Assembly: GCF_002343915.1 (NCBI RefSeq) | Contig: NZ_NETK01000002.1 | Coordinates: forward strand, 682,001-746,000 | DNA length: 64,000 nucleotides | Source: Nannocystis exedens | Lineage (GTDB): Bacteria; Myxococcota_A; Polyangia; Nannocystales; Nannocystaceae | Reading direction: 5' to 3' | In this document: in pieces, positions 40,563 to 49,107 of the stretch | Position numbering within the stretch: position 1 is the first letter of the stretch | Layout of the letters: each line of letters begins with the position of its first letter | Translations under genes and position numbers: made by a program | Notes under the pieces: model-generated | The model's input: the letters and a program-made list of their open reading frames with translations, nothing else | The model's database searches: none | Told to the model about the DNA's origin: nothing

Positions 40563-41456
40563 ACGACACCGGTGATCGTGGTTCACGGCGGGGCGGGCAC
40601 GGTGGCGGAGGACCTGCGTGGGTCGGCGGTGACCGGCACGCGCGCGGCCGCGGCGGCCGGCCAGGCCGTGCTGCTGGCGGGCGGCAGCGCCGAGGCGGCC
40701 GTGATCGCGGCCGTGCGGGTGCTCGAGGACGACCCGGGCTTCAACGCCGGCCGCGGCGCGTGCATGAACGCCGACGGGGTGTTCGAGGCCGACGCGGCGA
40801 TCATGCGCTCGCGCGACCTGCGGTCGGGCGCGGTCGCCGGGGTCCGCGAGGTCCGCGACACCATCCTGCTGGCGGCGCTGGTGATGAACGAGACCCGCCA
40901 CTGCCTGCTGGTGGGCGACAACGCGGCCCGCTTCGCCCGCGAGCGCGGGGTCGGCCACTTCGGCCGCGAGGAGGTGTGGACCGCCAAGGCCGAGGCCCAC
41001 TTCGCGGCGGTGCGCGCCGGCCGGCGGCTCGACAACCGCGCCGACACGGTCGGCGCCGTGGCCCTCGACGCGCGCGGCGAGCTGAGCGCGGCCGGCTCGA
41101 CCGGCGGCGTGCTCTACAAGTTGCCCGGTCGCGTCGGCGACACGCCGATGGTCGGCTCGGGCCTCTACGCCCACCCGGAGCTCGGCGCCTGCGCGACGAC
41201 CGGGCTGGGCGAGGCGATCTTGACCCACGTGCTCGCCTATGCGGCGCTGCAGCGGGTCCACGGGGTTGCGGCCGACGCGGTGACGCCGCTGGCCGCGGGC
41301 CTCGTGCGCGAGGTGTCGTCGCGTTGGGACGGAGCCGCGGTCGGCCTGATCCTGCTCCGACCCGACGGCACCGCCGCGATCGTCCACGCCAGCGATCACA
41401 TGAGCTGGGCGCTCGCGCGAGGCGACGCGCCCGCCACGGCCGGCCTGTCGGTCTGA
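40560..41456 (+). CDS. iaaA: isoaspartyl peptidase / plant-type L-asparaginase
   Basis: The 298-residue Ntn-hydrolase starts MTTPVIVVHGGAGTVAE. FNAGRGACMNADGVFEADAA is a family landmark, and NRADTVGAVALDARGELSAA carries the autocleavage site with nucleophile Thr163. STGGVLYKLPGRVGDTPMVG then GLYA completes the active site. The precursor should self-cleave into alpha and beta subunits and hydrolyse beta-aspartyl dipeptides or asparagine. The GTG start lies inside the third copy of the ybeY-tail repeat, and the C-terminal codons (ARGDAPATAGLSV) are the first unit of a downstream repeat. Confidence 0.92.
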   Translation: MTTPVIVVHGGAGTVAEDLRGSAVTGTRAAAAAGQAVLLAGGSAEAAVIAAVRVLEDDPGFNAGRGACMNADGVFEADAAIMRSRDLRSGAVAGVREVRDTILLAALVMNETRHCLLVGDNAARFARERGVGHFGREEVWTAKAEAHFAAVRAGRRLDNRADTVGAVALDARGELSAAGSTGGVLYKLPGRVGDTPMVGSGLYAHPELGACATTGLGEAILTHVLAYAALQRVHGVAADAVTPLAAGLVREVSSRWDGAAVGLILLRPDGTAAIVHASDHMSWALARGDAPATAGLSV

Positions 41457-41615
41457 GCCGCGGGACGACGCGCCCGTCACTGCGGTCGGGCCCGAGCCGC
41501 GGGCCGACGCGCCAGTCGCCACCCACCGCCGGTCTGTCGGTCCGAGCCGCGGGGCGACGCGCCCGTCAGCGTCGGGTCGTCCATCCGAACCCACGGAGCG
41601 ACGCGCCCGTCACGG
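41421..41615. repeat. five decaying copies of the iaaA 3-prime end
   Basis: The core GCGACGCGCCCGTC (or one-base variants) occurs near 41421, 41464, 41502, 41552 and 41597, spaced about 38-50 bases. GAGCCGCGG lies between several units. The first copy is coding in iaaA, the rest follow its stop. The gap 41457-41901 otherwise holds no recognisable gene. Confidence 0.8.
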
Positions 41616-41901
41616 CTGTCGACCCTCGCCGCGCTCGTCGAGTGCGCCCGCGCGAGCTCGCAATCGTCGGCCCGCCCGTCCGGCTTCGGCGACCGGCCGA
41701 GCGTGCGGCCGAGCGCGGTTCGCCCGAGCCGAGGGATCGTCGGGCGTCGGCGCGGGCCGGCGGTCGGCCGCTGCGCAGGTCGGCGTCCCGGCCGGATTCA
41801 TGGACCGGCGCCGGCGGGTCGCCGCGGAGCCGCGGGCTGCAGCCGGCGGGCGCCGATCTGGGCACTGGACGCCGGGGCAGGGGCGCGCCTATAACCGGCG
41901 A

Positions 41902-43299
41902 GTGCTCCGCTGCGCGCTGATCGTCGCTCTGGCCGCGCCGCCGGCCGCCGGTCCGAGCGCGCCCGGGGTCCCGTGGGGGCCGCTGCCGGGGCAGCCGGCG
42001 CCGCTCTCCGAGGGTGCGAAGGGACAGGTTCCCGCGGACATGTCGCCGGGGACAGGTGCCCTGGAGCAGGTCCGAACGGACAGCCCCGCCGCACCGGCGA
42101 GCGAGGCGCCCGCGCCCAGGCTCGAGCCGATGGGCCCGAGCGGGCCGGCGCCGGTGGTGGCGCCGCCGCCCGAGCCGGGCGAGGCCACGCTCGAGCTGTC
42201 GGGCGCGGGGCAGGGCGGGCAGGTGATCGTGACGTCGCCGCGTGGCAAGCTGCTCGGGTCGTACGCCGTCGGCCCGGGCCAGACGATCCTGCTGCGCGGG
42301 GCGCCGGGCGAGTACGTGGTCCGCAGCCCGGGCGCGCCGCACGGCCTGGTGGTGCCGGTGCTCGAGCGCACGCACGTGCAGGTCGGGCCGGCGGGGCTGG
42401 CAGTGGTGCGCGACGAGGGGCCGTCGCCGGGGCCGGTGGTGCGGATCGGTCGGACCGCGGCCGCGCGGGACGGCAACTGGCGCCGCCCGGTCGCGCCGAT
42501 CCTGTCGGCGCTGGTGCCCGGCCTCGGCCAGATGGTCAACCGCGAGTACGCGCGCGGAGCCGGCTTCCTGCTCGGGGCCATGTCTCTCGGGGCAGGTGCG
42601 CTCGGGCTCGCGCTCACCCGCGACCCGTCCGACGCGGCCACCCCGGGCGCCCACGGCCGCACCTTCGCCGCCGACGTCGTCGGCGCGGCCGGCCTCGGGC
42701 TTTTGACCGGCGGCCTGCACCTCCTCTACATGGCGCAGGTGATGGACGCCTACGCCGGCGCGATCGGCAAGCGCACGCCGAAGCCGCACACCCGCCACAA
42801 GCTGTCGCTCGAGCTGCGACGCATGGCGACCGTCGGCATGCGCGCCGGCGATCCGGCGGCCCAACTCTACGCCGACTGGAACGTCGGCGTGCTCGGCCAG
42901 GTCGCCCCGCGCTTCAGCGTCGGCCTGACCGACCTCGGCCTCAAGTTCGGCCCGGGCCGCGCGGCGCTGCAGGGCGGGCCGCGGCTGCAGTACCGCGTGC
43001 TCGAGCGCGGGCGCGTGTGGCTGTCGCTGGCCGCCGGCGCGATCGTCCAGGGCGCGTTCGCCAGCGGGGCGCCGCCGGCCGTGCCCGAGGGCGAGGAGCC
43101 GCCGCGCACCGCGGTCGTCGCCGCCATCCCGTACGGGCAGCTCGACCTGCGGCTGTTCATCCTCGACCGCTGGTCGATCGACATCGTCCCGCGCGTCAGC
43201 GCCCCGCTCGGCGCCGCCCGCTACTACCGCGGTGACGGGGCGATCCCCAAGCACGCGGTCACGCTCGAGCTCGGCACCGGCCTGGGGGTGTACTTCTGA
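41902..43299 (+). CDS. envelope protein with membrane helices and barrel-like C-terminus
   Basis: The product is 465 residues from a GTG (VLRCALIVALAAPPAAG signal). A Pro/Ala linker precedes a beta domain (ATLELSGAGQGGQVIVTSPR, PGEYVVRSPGAPHGLVVPVL). A helical pair follows around PVAPILSALVPGLGQMVNRE, a pattern seen in DUF5683-like proteins. From about residue 300, alternating strands (HKLSLELRRMATVGMRAGD, GVLGQVAPRFSVGLTDLGLK, YGQLDLRLFILDRWSIDIVP) end in a terminal aromatic (GLGVYF), as in outer-membrane barrels. Residues about 40-61 (GQVPADMSPGTGALEQVRTD) are repeat-encoded. Its TGA overlaps the next ATG by one base. Confidence 0.75.
   Translation: MLRCALIVALAAPPAAGPSAPGVPWGPLPGQPAPLSEGAKGQVPADMSPGTGALEQVRTDSPAAPASEAPAPRLEPMGPSGPAPVVAPPPEPGEATLELSGAGQGGQVIVTSPRGKLLGSYAVGPGQTILLRGAPGEYVVRSPGAPHGLVVPVLERTHVQVGPAGLAVVRDEGPSPGPVVRIGRTAAARDGNWRRPVAPILSALVPGLGQMVNREYARGAGFLLGAMSLGAGALGLALTRDPSDAATPGAHGRTFAADVVGAAGLGLLTGGLHLLYMAQVMDAYAGAIGKRTPKPHTRHKLSLELRRMATVGMRAGDPAAQLYADWNVGVLGQVAPRFSVGLTDLGLKFGPGRAALQGGPRLQYRVLERGRVWLSLAAGAIVQGAFASGAPPAVPEGEEPPRTAVVAAIPYGQLDLRLFILDRWSIDIVPRVSAPLGAARYYRGDGAIPKHAVTLELGTGLGVYF
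42019..42082. repeat. in-frame palindrome cluster after a signal peptide
   Basis: AAGGGACAGGTTCCC, GCGGACATGTCG, GGGGACAGGTGCCC and GAGCAGGTCCGAACGGACAG-like units run head to tail within the N-terminal linker of the barrel-like protein. There is no stop codon in the reading frame. Confidence 0.8.
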
Positions 43300-44150
43300 T
43301 GCTGGCCTTTCAGACCTGGCGCCCGGGACAGTGGCCTTGGAAACATGTTCGAACGGCCATGTCGCTCGCGCTCGCGGCCGGCCTGGTCGGCTGCGTGTTC
43401 GGCTACCGCAGCGAGGCCGAGGTCGAGGCGACCTGGCCGCTCACCGAGGTCCAGGCGGTGCGGGTCGCCCTGCCGGACACGCCGCTGACGGTGGTCGGCG
43501 ACCCGATGGCCGCCGGCCTCGAGCTGCGCGGCGCGTGGCGGGCGGCCGGCGGCAGCGAGAAGGTGGCCAAGGCCAACGCGCGCACGCCGCGGCTCGTCTT
43601 CGACGTGACCGGCGGGTTCGCCCGCCTGGGCGCGGTGGTGCCGCTGGCGGTCGACGACCAGGTCGACCTCGAGGTCGAGGAGATCCGGCTGCCGCCCACG
43701 CTCGACCTCGAGCTGCAGACCGGGCTCGGCGACGTCGACGTCGTCGGCGTCGCCGGCAACATCGGCGTCGACGTCGACATCGGCGACGTCGACATCGACG
43801 GCGGCGACGGCGGGGTCGCGGTGCGCACCGGCGACGGTCGCGTGCGCGTCGAGTCGGCCGGCAACATGGACCTGCGCACCCGCCACGGCACCGTCGAGGT
43901 GTGGCAGGCGGGCGCGGGCGGCAACGACGTGGTGGTCCGCGCCGGCGGCGACGTGCGGGTGTGGCTGCGCTCCGACGCCGACCTCGACCTCGACCTCAAG
44001 GGCGACCAGATCCGCGTCCAGACCGGCACGGTGTCGACGATCACCAGCGGCTCGTTCCGCCGCGCGGTCGGCGGCGGGCACGTGAAGATCTGGATCGACG
44101 CCGGCCCGGGCCAGGTCGAGGTCCGCCTCGGCGAGCCCGAGATGCCGTGA
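43299..44150 (+). CDS. DUF4097-like beta-helical lipoprotein
   Basis: The 283-residue product has lipobox LVGC at about 29-32. The mature part is a run of short strands with VDV.V.G and D.DIGDVDIDGGDGG repeats (about 140-180), typical of DUF4097/adhesin-like beta-helices. It ends with HVKIWIDAGPGQVEVRLGE. The first 20 residues (MLAFQTWRPGQWPWKHVRTA) are encoded by palindromic elements and supply the positive n-region of the signal. The alternative ATG 43359 (MSLALAAGLVGC) would leave almost no n-region. Coupled to the upstream barrel-like gene, so the two probably work together in the envelope. Confidence 0.75.
   Translation: MLAFQTWRPGQWPWKHVRTAMSLALAAGLVGCVFGYRSEAEVEATWPLTEVQAVRVALPDTPLTVVGDPMAAGLELRGAWRAAGGSEKVAKANARTPRLVFDVTGGFARLGAVVPLAVDDQVDLEVEEIRLPPTLDLELQTGLGDVDVVGVAGNIGVDVDIGDVDIDGGDGGVAVRTGDGRVRVESAGNMDLRTRHGTVEVWQAGAGGNDVVVRAGGDVRVWLRSDADLDLDLKGDQIRVQTGTVSTITSGSFRRAVGGGHVKIWIDAGPGQVEVRLGEPEMP
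43304..43363. repeat. palindrome cluster forming a signal-peptide n-region
   Basis: CAGACCTGG, CCGGGACAGTGG, GGAAACATGTTCGAACGGCC and CATGTC half-sites fill the 60 bases from the coupled ATG to the second possible ATG. They are translated as the start of the lipoprotein signal. Confidence 0.7.
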
Positions 44151-44510
44151 GGCGCTGCGGAGCGTCACCGCGGAGCGCCGCGCGAACGGCGGCGCGGCCC
44201 GACGAGCGCTGCGACTTCGGCGATGATCTCTCGGTCCCGCGGTCGGGACGCGCTGCTCCGGAGTCGACGTCGAAGCGCCGGGCTCCCGGGTCGAGCCCGC
44301 TGAGGGGAGCGGGGGCCGCCGCAGGTCGCCTCGCTGCGAGCGGCTCCGCGGCGCGTGACGAGCGTACAGACGTGCCGGCGGTCCCGGGACCCGCACGGAC
44401 GGCCGCGGGCGGGGGGCGACGGCGGCGCAGGGTGATCCGTCTCCGGGCCGGGTGCGCCGCAGGCTTGCGAGCAGGCCGGCGCCCGTGCTAAACGCTTCGC
44501 CGCTCCTCGC
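44151..44510. other. intergenic stretch with no recognisable feature
   Basis: These 360 GC-rich bases lie between the DUF4097-like gene and the tRNA. No convincing open frame, palindrome cluster or RNA was seen. A tRNA promoter is expected in the last 60 bases but no clear hexamers stand out. Confidence 0.5.
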
Positions 44511-44595
44511 GCCAGAGTGGCGAAATCGGTAGACGCGGCGGACTCAAAATCCGTTGAGGTAGCCCCTCGTGTCGGTTCGAGTCCGACCTCTGGCA
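44511..44595 (+). tRNA. trnL-CAA: tRNA-Leu (anticodon CAA)
   Basis: The 85-nt gene has a 7-bp acceptor stem GCCAGAG/CTCTGGC and discriminator A. The D-arm contains AATCGGTAGACG. The anticodon stem CGGA/TCCG encloses loop CTCAAAA, giving anticodon CAA for UUG codons. A long variable arm (GTTGAGGTAGCCCCTCG) marks it as class II. The T-arm is GTCGGTTCGAGTCCGAC. The CCA end is not encoded. Confidence 0.95.
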
Positions 44596-44625
44596 CTCTC
44601 GCGGGCTTCGTGCCAAAACGATCCC

Positions 44626-45279
44626 GTGCCCATCGACGTCGTGCGATCGCCGGCTGAACGGTCTCCCGCTGGGGTTGCCGGTCTCTCGCGCCATTTGCTG
44701 TGCGCGGTGCCGCAGCTCGTCGATCCCAACTTCGTGCGCTCGGTGGTCCTCATCATCGATCACTCGGAGCGCGGCGCGTTCGGGCTGGTCATCAACCACC
44801 GCCTGCCCACCACGATCGCCGAGTTCGCCGACGCGGTGACCCTGCGCTGGGAGGGGCCCGCCGATCAGGGGTTGCGCCTCGGCGGGCCGGTCGAGCCGGT
44901 GCGCGCGTTCCTCCTCCACGACCAGTCGCAGTGGGACCCGCTCGCCGAGGACGTCGCGCCCGGAGCGTTCCTCACCGCCTCGCTCGAGGGCGTGCGCCGC
45001 GTCAGCGACAACCGCTTCGGCGGGGCCGGCCGCAACTACCTGGTGTTCCTCGGCTACGCCGGCTGGGGTCCGGGCCAGCTCGAGTCGGAGATGGCCCAGG
45101 GCAGCTGGCTGGCGGTGCCCCTGCGCGAGCCCGCCAGCGACGCCCCCGGGGTCCCGGTGCCGTGGCTGTTCCACACCGCGCCCGAGATGATGTGGCACGA
45201 CGCGCTGGCGACCGTCGGCATCGACCCGGCGCGGCTGATCGGCGCGAGCGTCGGCTCGGGCCGCGCGCCGCAGGCGTGA
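44626..45279 (+). CDS. yqgE: YqgE/AlgH (UPF0301) family protein
   Basis: The 217-residue product starts at GTG 44626, 30 bases after the tRNA; the frame also stays open back into the tRNA, so a downstream start is required. Family signatures are FVRSVVLIIDHSERGAFGLV, LRLGGPVEPVRAFLLHD and NYLVFLGYAGWGPGQLESE. The family is broadly conserved with no settled biochemical role. It is cytoplasmic by sequence. It may share a transcript with the tRNA. Confidence 0.9.
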   Translation: MPIDVVRSPAERSPAGVAGLSRHLLCAVPQLVDPNFVRSVVLIIDHSERGAFGLVINHRLPTTIAEFADAVTLRWEGPADQGLRLGGPVEPVRAFLLHDQSQWDPLAEDVAPGAFLTASLEGVRRVSDNRFGGAGRNYLVFLGYAGWGPGQLESEMAQGSWLAVPLREPASDAPGVPVPWLFHTAPEMMWHDALATVGIDPARLIGASVGSGRAPQA

Positions 45280-45368
45280 GGGCGTGCCCCGCCCGGGGTG
45301 CTGTGTGGCAGCGCTCGCTGCGCGAGGACGTCTCGAGCCGCGGGGGCCGCGGCTCTTCTCAAGTAGAG

Positions 45369-45433
45369 GGCATGTCGAAACACGCATGTCGTCGAGGTCA
45401 TGTTGCTTCGGACATGCTCGTTCGAACATGTCC
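45369..45433. repeat. palindrome cluster between convergent yqgE and DUF4401 genes
   Basis: GGCATGTCGAAACACGCATG, GAGGTCATGTTG, CGGACATGCTCG and GAACATGTCC cores follow one another in the 363-base gap 45280-45642. No gene was seen in the rest of that gap. Confidence 0.75.
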
Positions 45434-45642
45434 TTCACGTCGGACGCCCGGCCGGCCGCCCACGAGGGAGCGAGCCCAGGCTGTTCGTCGAGGTCGGCGA
45501 GCGCCCCGCCACGCCGCGCACGATCGAGTCCGGCGCACGCAGAGCGGTCAGGAAGGCCTCGAGTCGGGCGAGCGCATCCGCGAGCGAGCAAGGAGGCGGG
45601 GCGCCAGGCTGACGCGCAGAGCCGGTGGGACCGCCCCGCTGC

Positions 45643-47268
45643 TCAGCGGTCGTGCAGGCGGGTGCCGAGCGGGCGGCGGGCCTCGTCGCGCAGGCCGATG
45701 AGCACGCTGTCGCCGGCCTCGGCGACGGCGAGCTCGCCGTACCGGGCCGCCTCGAGCGTGCGGCCCTCGCCCTCGGGGAACAGGAACGTCTCGGCGCCGA
45801 GGCTCACCTCGCGGCCGCGCTTGGCATAGCGCAGGCGCAGCTCGCCGGGCGCGAGCGGGCGGCCGTCGTCGACGCGGACGAACCGGGCCACGTCGTCGAC
45901 GTCGCGGGTGACGATCAGCGCCCCGCGCGGGGCCAAGCGCTCGACGTCGGGCAGCTCGGACACCAACGCGTAGCGCAGCTCCATGTAGTCGCCCTGCATC
46001 AGCGAGCGCGGGTCGACCGGCGCGAGCCGCAGCAGCACCGTCTCGCCGGACGACAGCACTCGCTCCTTCTGGACCACGACGTAGCCGGGGATCGCCAGGC
46101 CCAGCGCGAGCGCCAGCGACAGCCAGCGCAGGTCGGCGATCCGCGCCGCCAGCGGGCGCGCCTGGGCCTTGCGCGGGCGAGCGGCTTTGCGGCGCAGCAG
46201 CCCGGCCAGCAGCAGGAACAGCGCGCCGTGGCTGACCGCCACGATCGACTTGCTGAGCAGCGTCGAGCCGTGCTCGTAGTACCAGAAGAACAGGAAGCTG
46301 CCGACGGCGGTCAGGCCGAGCAGGCGCAGGTTCAGGCTGGCGCGCAGCTGGCCGAGGATCAGCAGCGTCAGCCCGGCGCTGAGACCCGGGGTGTCGAGCC
46401 CGAGCAGGGCGGTCAGCCCGATCCCGGCGTAGGCCGCTCGCTGGGCCCCGCCGCGCAGCTCCGGCCGCTCGCGCCCCGCCTGTACGATCAGCCAGGTCGA
46501 CAGCGCCGCCCAGCCGGCCGACAGCAGCACGGCGTCGGCCGCCCAGGTCCCGAGGAACATCGGCAGCCCGCCCGGGTCGCCGCCCTCCCGGCGGCTGCCG
46601 GCCCCGATCGTGATCGGCGCCCACACGGCCAGCGGCAGCGCGTAGGCCAGCGGCTGCCACAGCCGGCCGAGCCGGGCCGCCAGCGGCGCCTGCAGCACCC
46701 ACAAGCCGCAAATACATGTCCCGAGGAACAGGGCTAAAAGACCATGTCCGAACGGGCCGACGTGCAGCTCGGCCGCCAGCACCAGCAGCGCCCCGGCCCC
46801 GACCAGGACCGAGACCACGCCGATGGCGAGGTCGCGGACCAGCCACACCGTGATCGCCTGGACGACGAGCGCCGCCACGCACAGGCTCTCGTCGTCGCCG
46901 ATGACCTCGCCGAGGCTGGCGAGGATCAGGACCTGCCCGCCGATGGTGGCGATCCAGCGCAGCTGCAGCTCGAGCAGGGTGGCCGGGCCGCGCGCGAGCA
47001 CGGCCGCCAGGCCGAGGCCCGCCGCGCCGAACGCGAGCCCGACCGGCACGACCGCCGTGATCTCCATCTGCACGAGGAAGATCGCCAGCAGCAGCGCCCC
47101 GAGCCACACCGACACCGAGGCGCCGGCCTGCTGCAGCCGCAGGCCCTCGCCGGTGAGCCCGGCGAGCGCGTCGCGGGTCCGCTGGCCGAGCGGGGTGGCC
47201 TCGTCGAGCGCGTCGCGGTCGACCAGGCCCTCGCGGGCGAGCTGCTCGAGCAACCTTCGGGTGCTCAC
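45643..47268 (-). CDS. DUF4401/GDYXXLXY membrane protein
   Basis: The 541-residue protein starts at GTG 47268. After a short helical cytoplasmic part (STRRLLEQLAREGLVDRDAL), about ten to twelve hydrophobic helices run to residue about 400, typical of DUF4401. The C-terminal soluble domain contains MQGDYMELRYALVSEL, the GDYXXLXY motif. These domains are commonly paired with DUF2157, as here through a four-base GTGA overlap with the upstream gene. Function is unproven. Palindromic elements at 46712-46757 encode the VGPFGHGLLALFLGTC stretch within a membrane helix region. Confidence 0.85.
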   Translation of the reverse strand: MSTRRLLEQLAREGLVDRDALDEATPLGQRTRDALAGLTGEGLRLQQAGASVSVWLGALLLAIFLVQMEITAVVPVGLAFGAAGLGLAAVLARGPATLLELQLRWIATIGGQVLILASLGEVIGDDESLCVAALVVQAITVWLVRDLAIGVVSVLVGAGALLVLAAELHVGPFGHGLLALFLGTCICGLWVLQAPLAARLGRLWQPLAYALPLAVWAPITIGAGSRREGGDPGGLPMFLGTWAADAVLLSAGWAALSTWLIVQAGRERPELRGGAQRAAYAGIGLTALLGLDTPGLSAGLTLLILGQLRASLNLRLLGLTAVGSFLFFWYYEHGSTLLSKSIVAVSHGALFLLLAGLLRRKAARPRKAQARPLAARIADLRWLSLALALGLAIPGYVVVQKERVLSSGETVLLRLAPVDPRSLMQGDYMELRYALVSELPDVERLAPRGALIVTRDVDDVARFVRVDDGRPLAPGELRLRYAKRGREVSLGAETFLFPEGEGRTLEAARYGELAVAEAGDSVLIGLRDEARRPLGTRLHDR

Positions 47269-48251
47269 GACACGTCCTCCTCGCGCGGCCGGCGGGCCCG
47301 GAACCACTCGCCGCCGACGTAACCCTGCACGCTGAGGAGCAGGCCCATGATCAGCAGCCCGCCGATCTCGGCGTCGAGCACGTCGAACACCAGCTTGCCC
47401 TCGGCGACCGTGAGCAGGCCGAACAGGTGGGCCACCGCGAGCCGCTCGAGGCCGAAGTCGTCGAGCCGACGCCCAAGCTGCAGCAGCACCGCCGGCAGCG
47501 CCAGCGCCAGCAGCAGGGCGATGACCTGTCCGAAAGGCCAGCCATCGATCGAGATCGCCACGGCCCCGTGGGCGAAGGTGATGCACCAGCCGAGCGTCAG
47601 CGCGACCAGGCCGATCGCGTCGCTCGGGCCGCGATGCACGCGGCGGTGCAGTGCCAGCGCGGACAGGGCGGCGGCGCCGGCCAGGCTGCCCCAAAGACCT
47701 GGTGTGTCGAACGGGTGGCTGCCGAGGGCCTGACCGATCCACAGGTAGATCGTGATCACCGCCAGCAACAGCGCCGTGATCCACGCGCCGACGAACCGGG
47801 TCGCCAGCGCGTAGCCGGCCAGCACCACTGCCCAGGCGAGGAACAGCTCGAACGCGTCGGCGCCGGTCTGGTAGACCTGGCCGACCAGGGCCAGGAGCGG
47901 CCCGAACAGCAGCCCCCCGGCCAGCCCCGCGGCGCGCCCGCTGAGCTTGTCGAGGCCGATCCAGCCGCCCGCGAGGGTGGCGGCGGCCATCGCTGCGGCG
48001 GCCAGGCCGATCCTGGCGTGCGGGGTGAACACGTCCCAGTTGGCGGCGACGAAGAAGATCGCCCCGGCGACCGCGAGCACGGTGCCGAGGATGATCAGGT
48101 GGAAGCGCGCGAAGCGGTACCAGGCGTCGACCGTGGGCGTGCCGCCGACGAGCTCGCGCGCGCGCTCGAAGGCCGCGGGGTCGAGCACGCCGGCCGACGC
48201 GAGCGCATGCAGGCGGACGGCGATCGGCGGGCCGGCGAGCGGGTCGGACAC
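47265..48251 (-). CDS. DUF2157 membrane protein
   Basis: The 328-residue protein is from GTG 48251. The N-terminal VRLHALASAGVLDPAAFERA and the segment WYRFARFHLIILGTVLAVAG, GAIFFVAANWD match the DUF2157 pattern. About nine helices follow. It overlaps the DUF4401 gene by four bases, a frequent arrangement. Palindromic elements encode WPFGQV near 47524 and part of the HPFDTPGLW loop near 47692. The start is supported by loss of coding character upstream. Confidence 0.85.
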   Translation of the reverse strand: MSDPLAGPPIAVRLHALASAGVLDPAAFERARELVGGTPTVDAWYRFARFHLIILGTVLAVAGAIFFVAANWDVFTPHARIGLAAAAMAAATLAGGWIGLDKLSGRAAGLAGGLLFGPLLALVGQVYQTGADAFELFLAWAVVLAGYALATRFVGAWITALLLAVITIYLWIGQALGSHPFDTPGLWGSLAGAAALSALALHRRVHRGPSDAIGLVALTLGWCITFAHGAVAISIDGWPFGQVIALLLALALPAVLLQLGRRLDDFGLERLAVAHLFGLLTVAEGKLVFDVLDAEIGGLLIMGLLLSVQGYVGGEWFRARRPREEDVS

Positions 48252-49107
48252 GCTGGCGACACTAGCACGCCGATCCGGGGGCCGCGACGGCCGCCGCGGT
48301 GGGATCGTGGGCCGGCGGGCACGGCCGACGACGTCGTCACACAGGACCGCGATCGGCCGCGAGAGCGGGGAATAAGTCGGCGGCTGTGGAGTCGCGCGAG
48401 CGCTCGTCGCCATGACCTGGCGCAAGAGACATCCTTTCGGCGAGCGCGGCGGGTTGGGTCGGTCGTCGCGGCACCGAACGCGCCGCCGGGTTCGCAGGCA
48501 GAGACCGCTCGTGCCGGGCGCAGCGCGGCGGCGCGCGGGCCTGTGCCCCGGGCGAGGGTCATCACAGCGACATGTCGCAAGAGACATGTCATTCCCGACC
48601 AGCGGCGCAGGGGAGTGCGCAGGGGTGCGGACCACCGCGCTGGCGACGTGTCCCGAGGGGCATGTCATTCTCGACCTGAGGCGCGCAGCGGAGTGGGGGG
48701 CCCGAACCCCCGCGGCCGGCGACGTGTCCCAAGGGACAGGCCTCTCAACCAGCGGCGGGGTGACCCAGCCCCCGCCGCTGCGCCCGGCTGGCGACGCGTC
48801 GCAAGAGACCGGCCACGCCCGCGAAGCGGCGTGCGCGGGCCACCACCCGCGGCCGGCGATATGTCGCAAGGGACAGGCCACTGCCGGCCGGCAGCGCGCA
48901 GCCGCGGGCGCGGGGCTGCGTCCGCACGGCGGGCGCCGACGCGCGACCCCGCGCCGCCGCAGGTCTCCACGGTCAGGTCACCGCCGCCCGAGACCCCGGC
49001 CGCGGTGCTCCGCCCGCGACGATGGTGGTCTGGCGCCCACGCGGGCGAGCGCAGGGCGGCGCGTCGCCACGCATGTCTCGGCCGGCGGGCTCGGGTATCG
49101 TGTCCAC
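48252..49107. other. divergent intergenic region rich in palindromes
   Basis: These 856 bases lie between two divergently transcribed genes and contain no supported gene. The centre is the five-unit array at 48567-48880, with one more degenerate unit near 48409 (GACCTGGCGCAAGAGACATC). Promoters for both flanking genes must lie here but were not resolved. Confidence 0.55.
48567..48880. repeat. five-unit ~63-76-bp array headed by palindromes
   Basis: Units begin GCGACATGTCGCAAGAGACA (48567), GCGACGTGTCCCGAGGGGCA (48643), GCGACGTGTCCCAAGGGACA (48719), GCGACGCGTCGCAAGAGACC (48791) and GCGATATGTCGCAAGGGACA (48854). Spacing is 76, 76, 72 and 63. Each hairpin head is followed by 45-55 bases of diverged GC-rich sequence. 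Confidence 0.85.

Noticed and set aside
44569..44625. N-terminal extension of YqgE into the tRNA
   Set aside because: The extra codons lie in the tRNA T-arm; the GTG at 44626 gives the normal family length.
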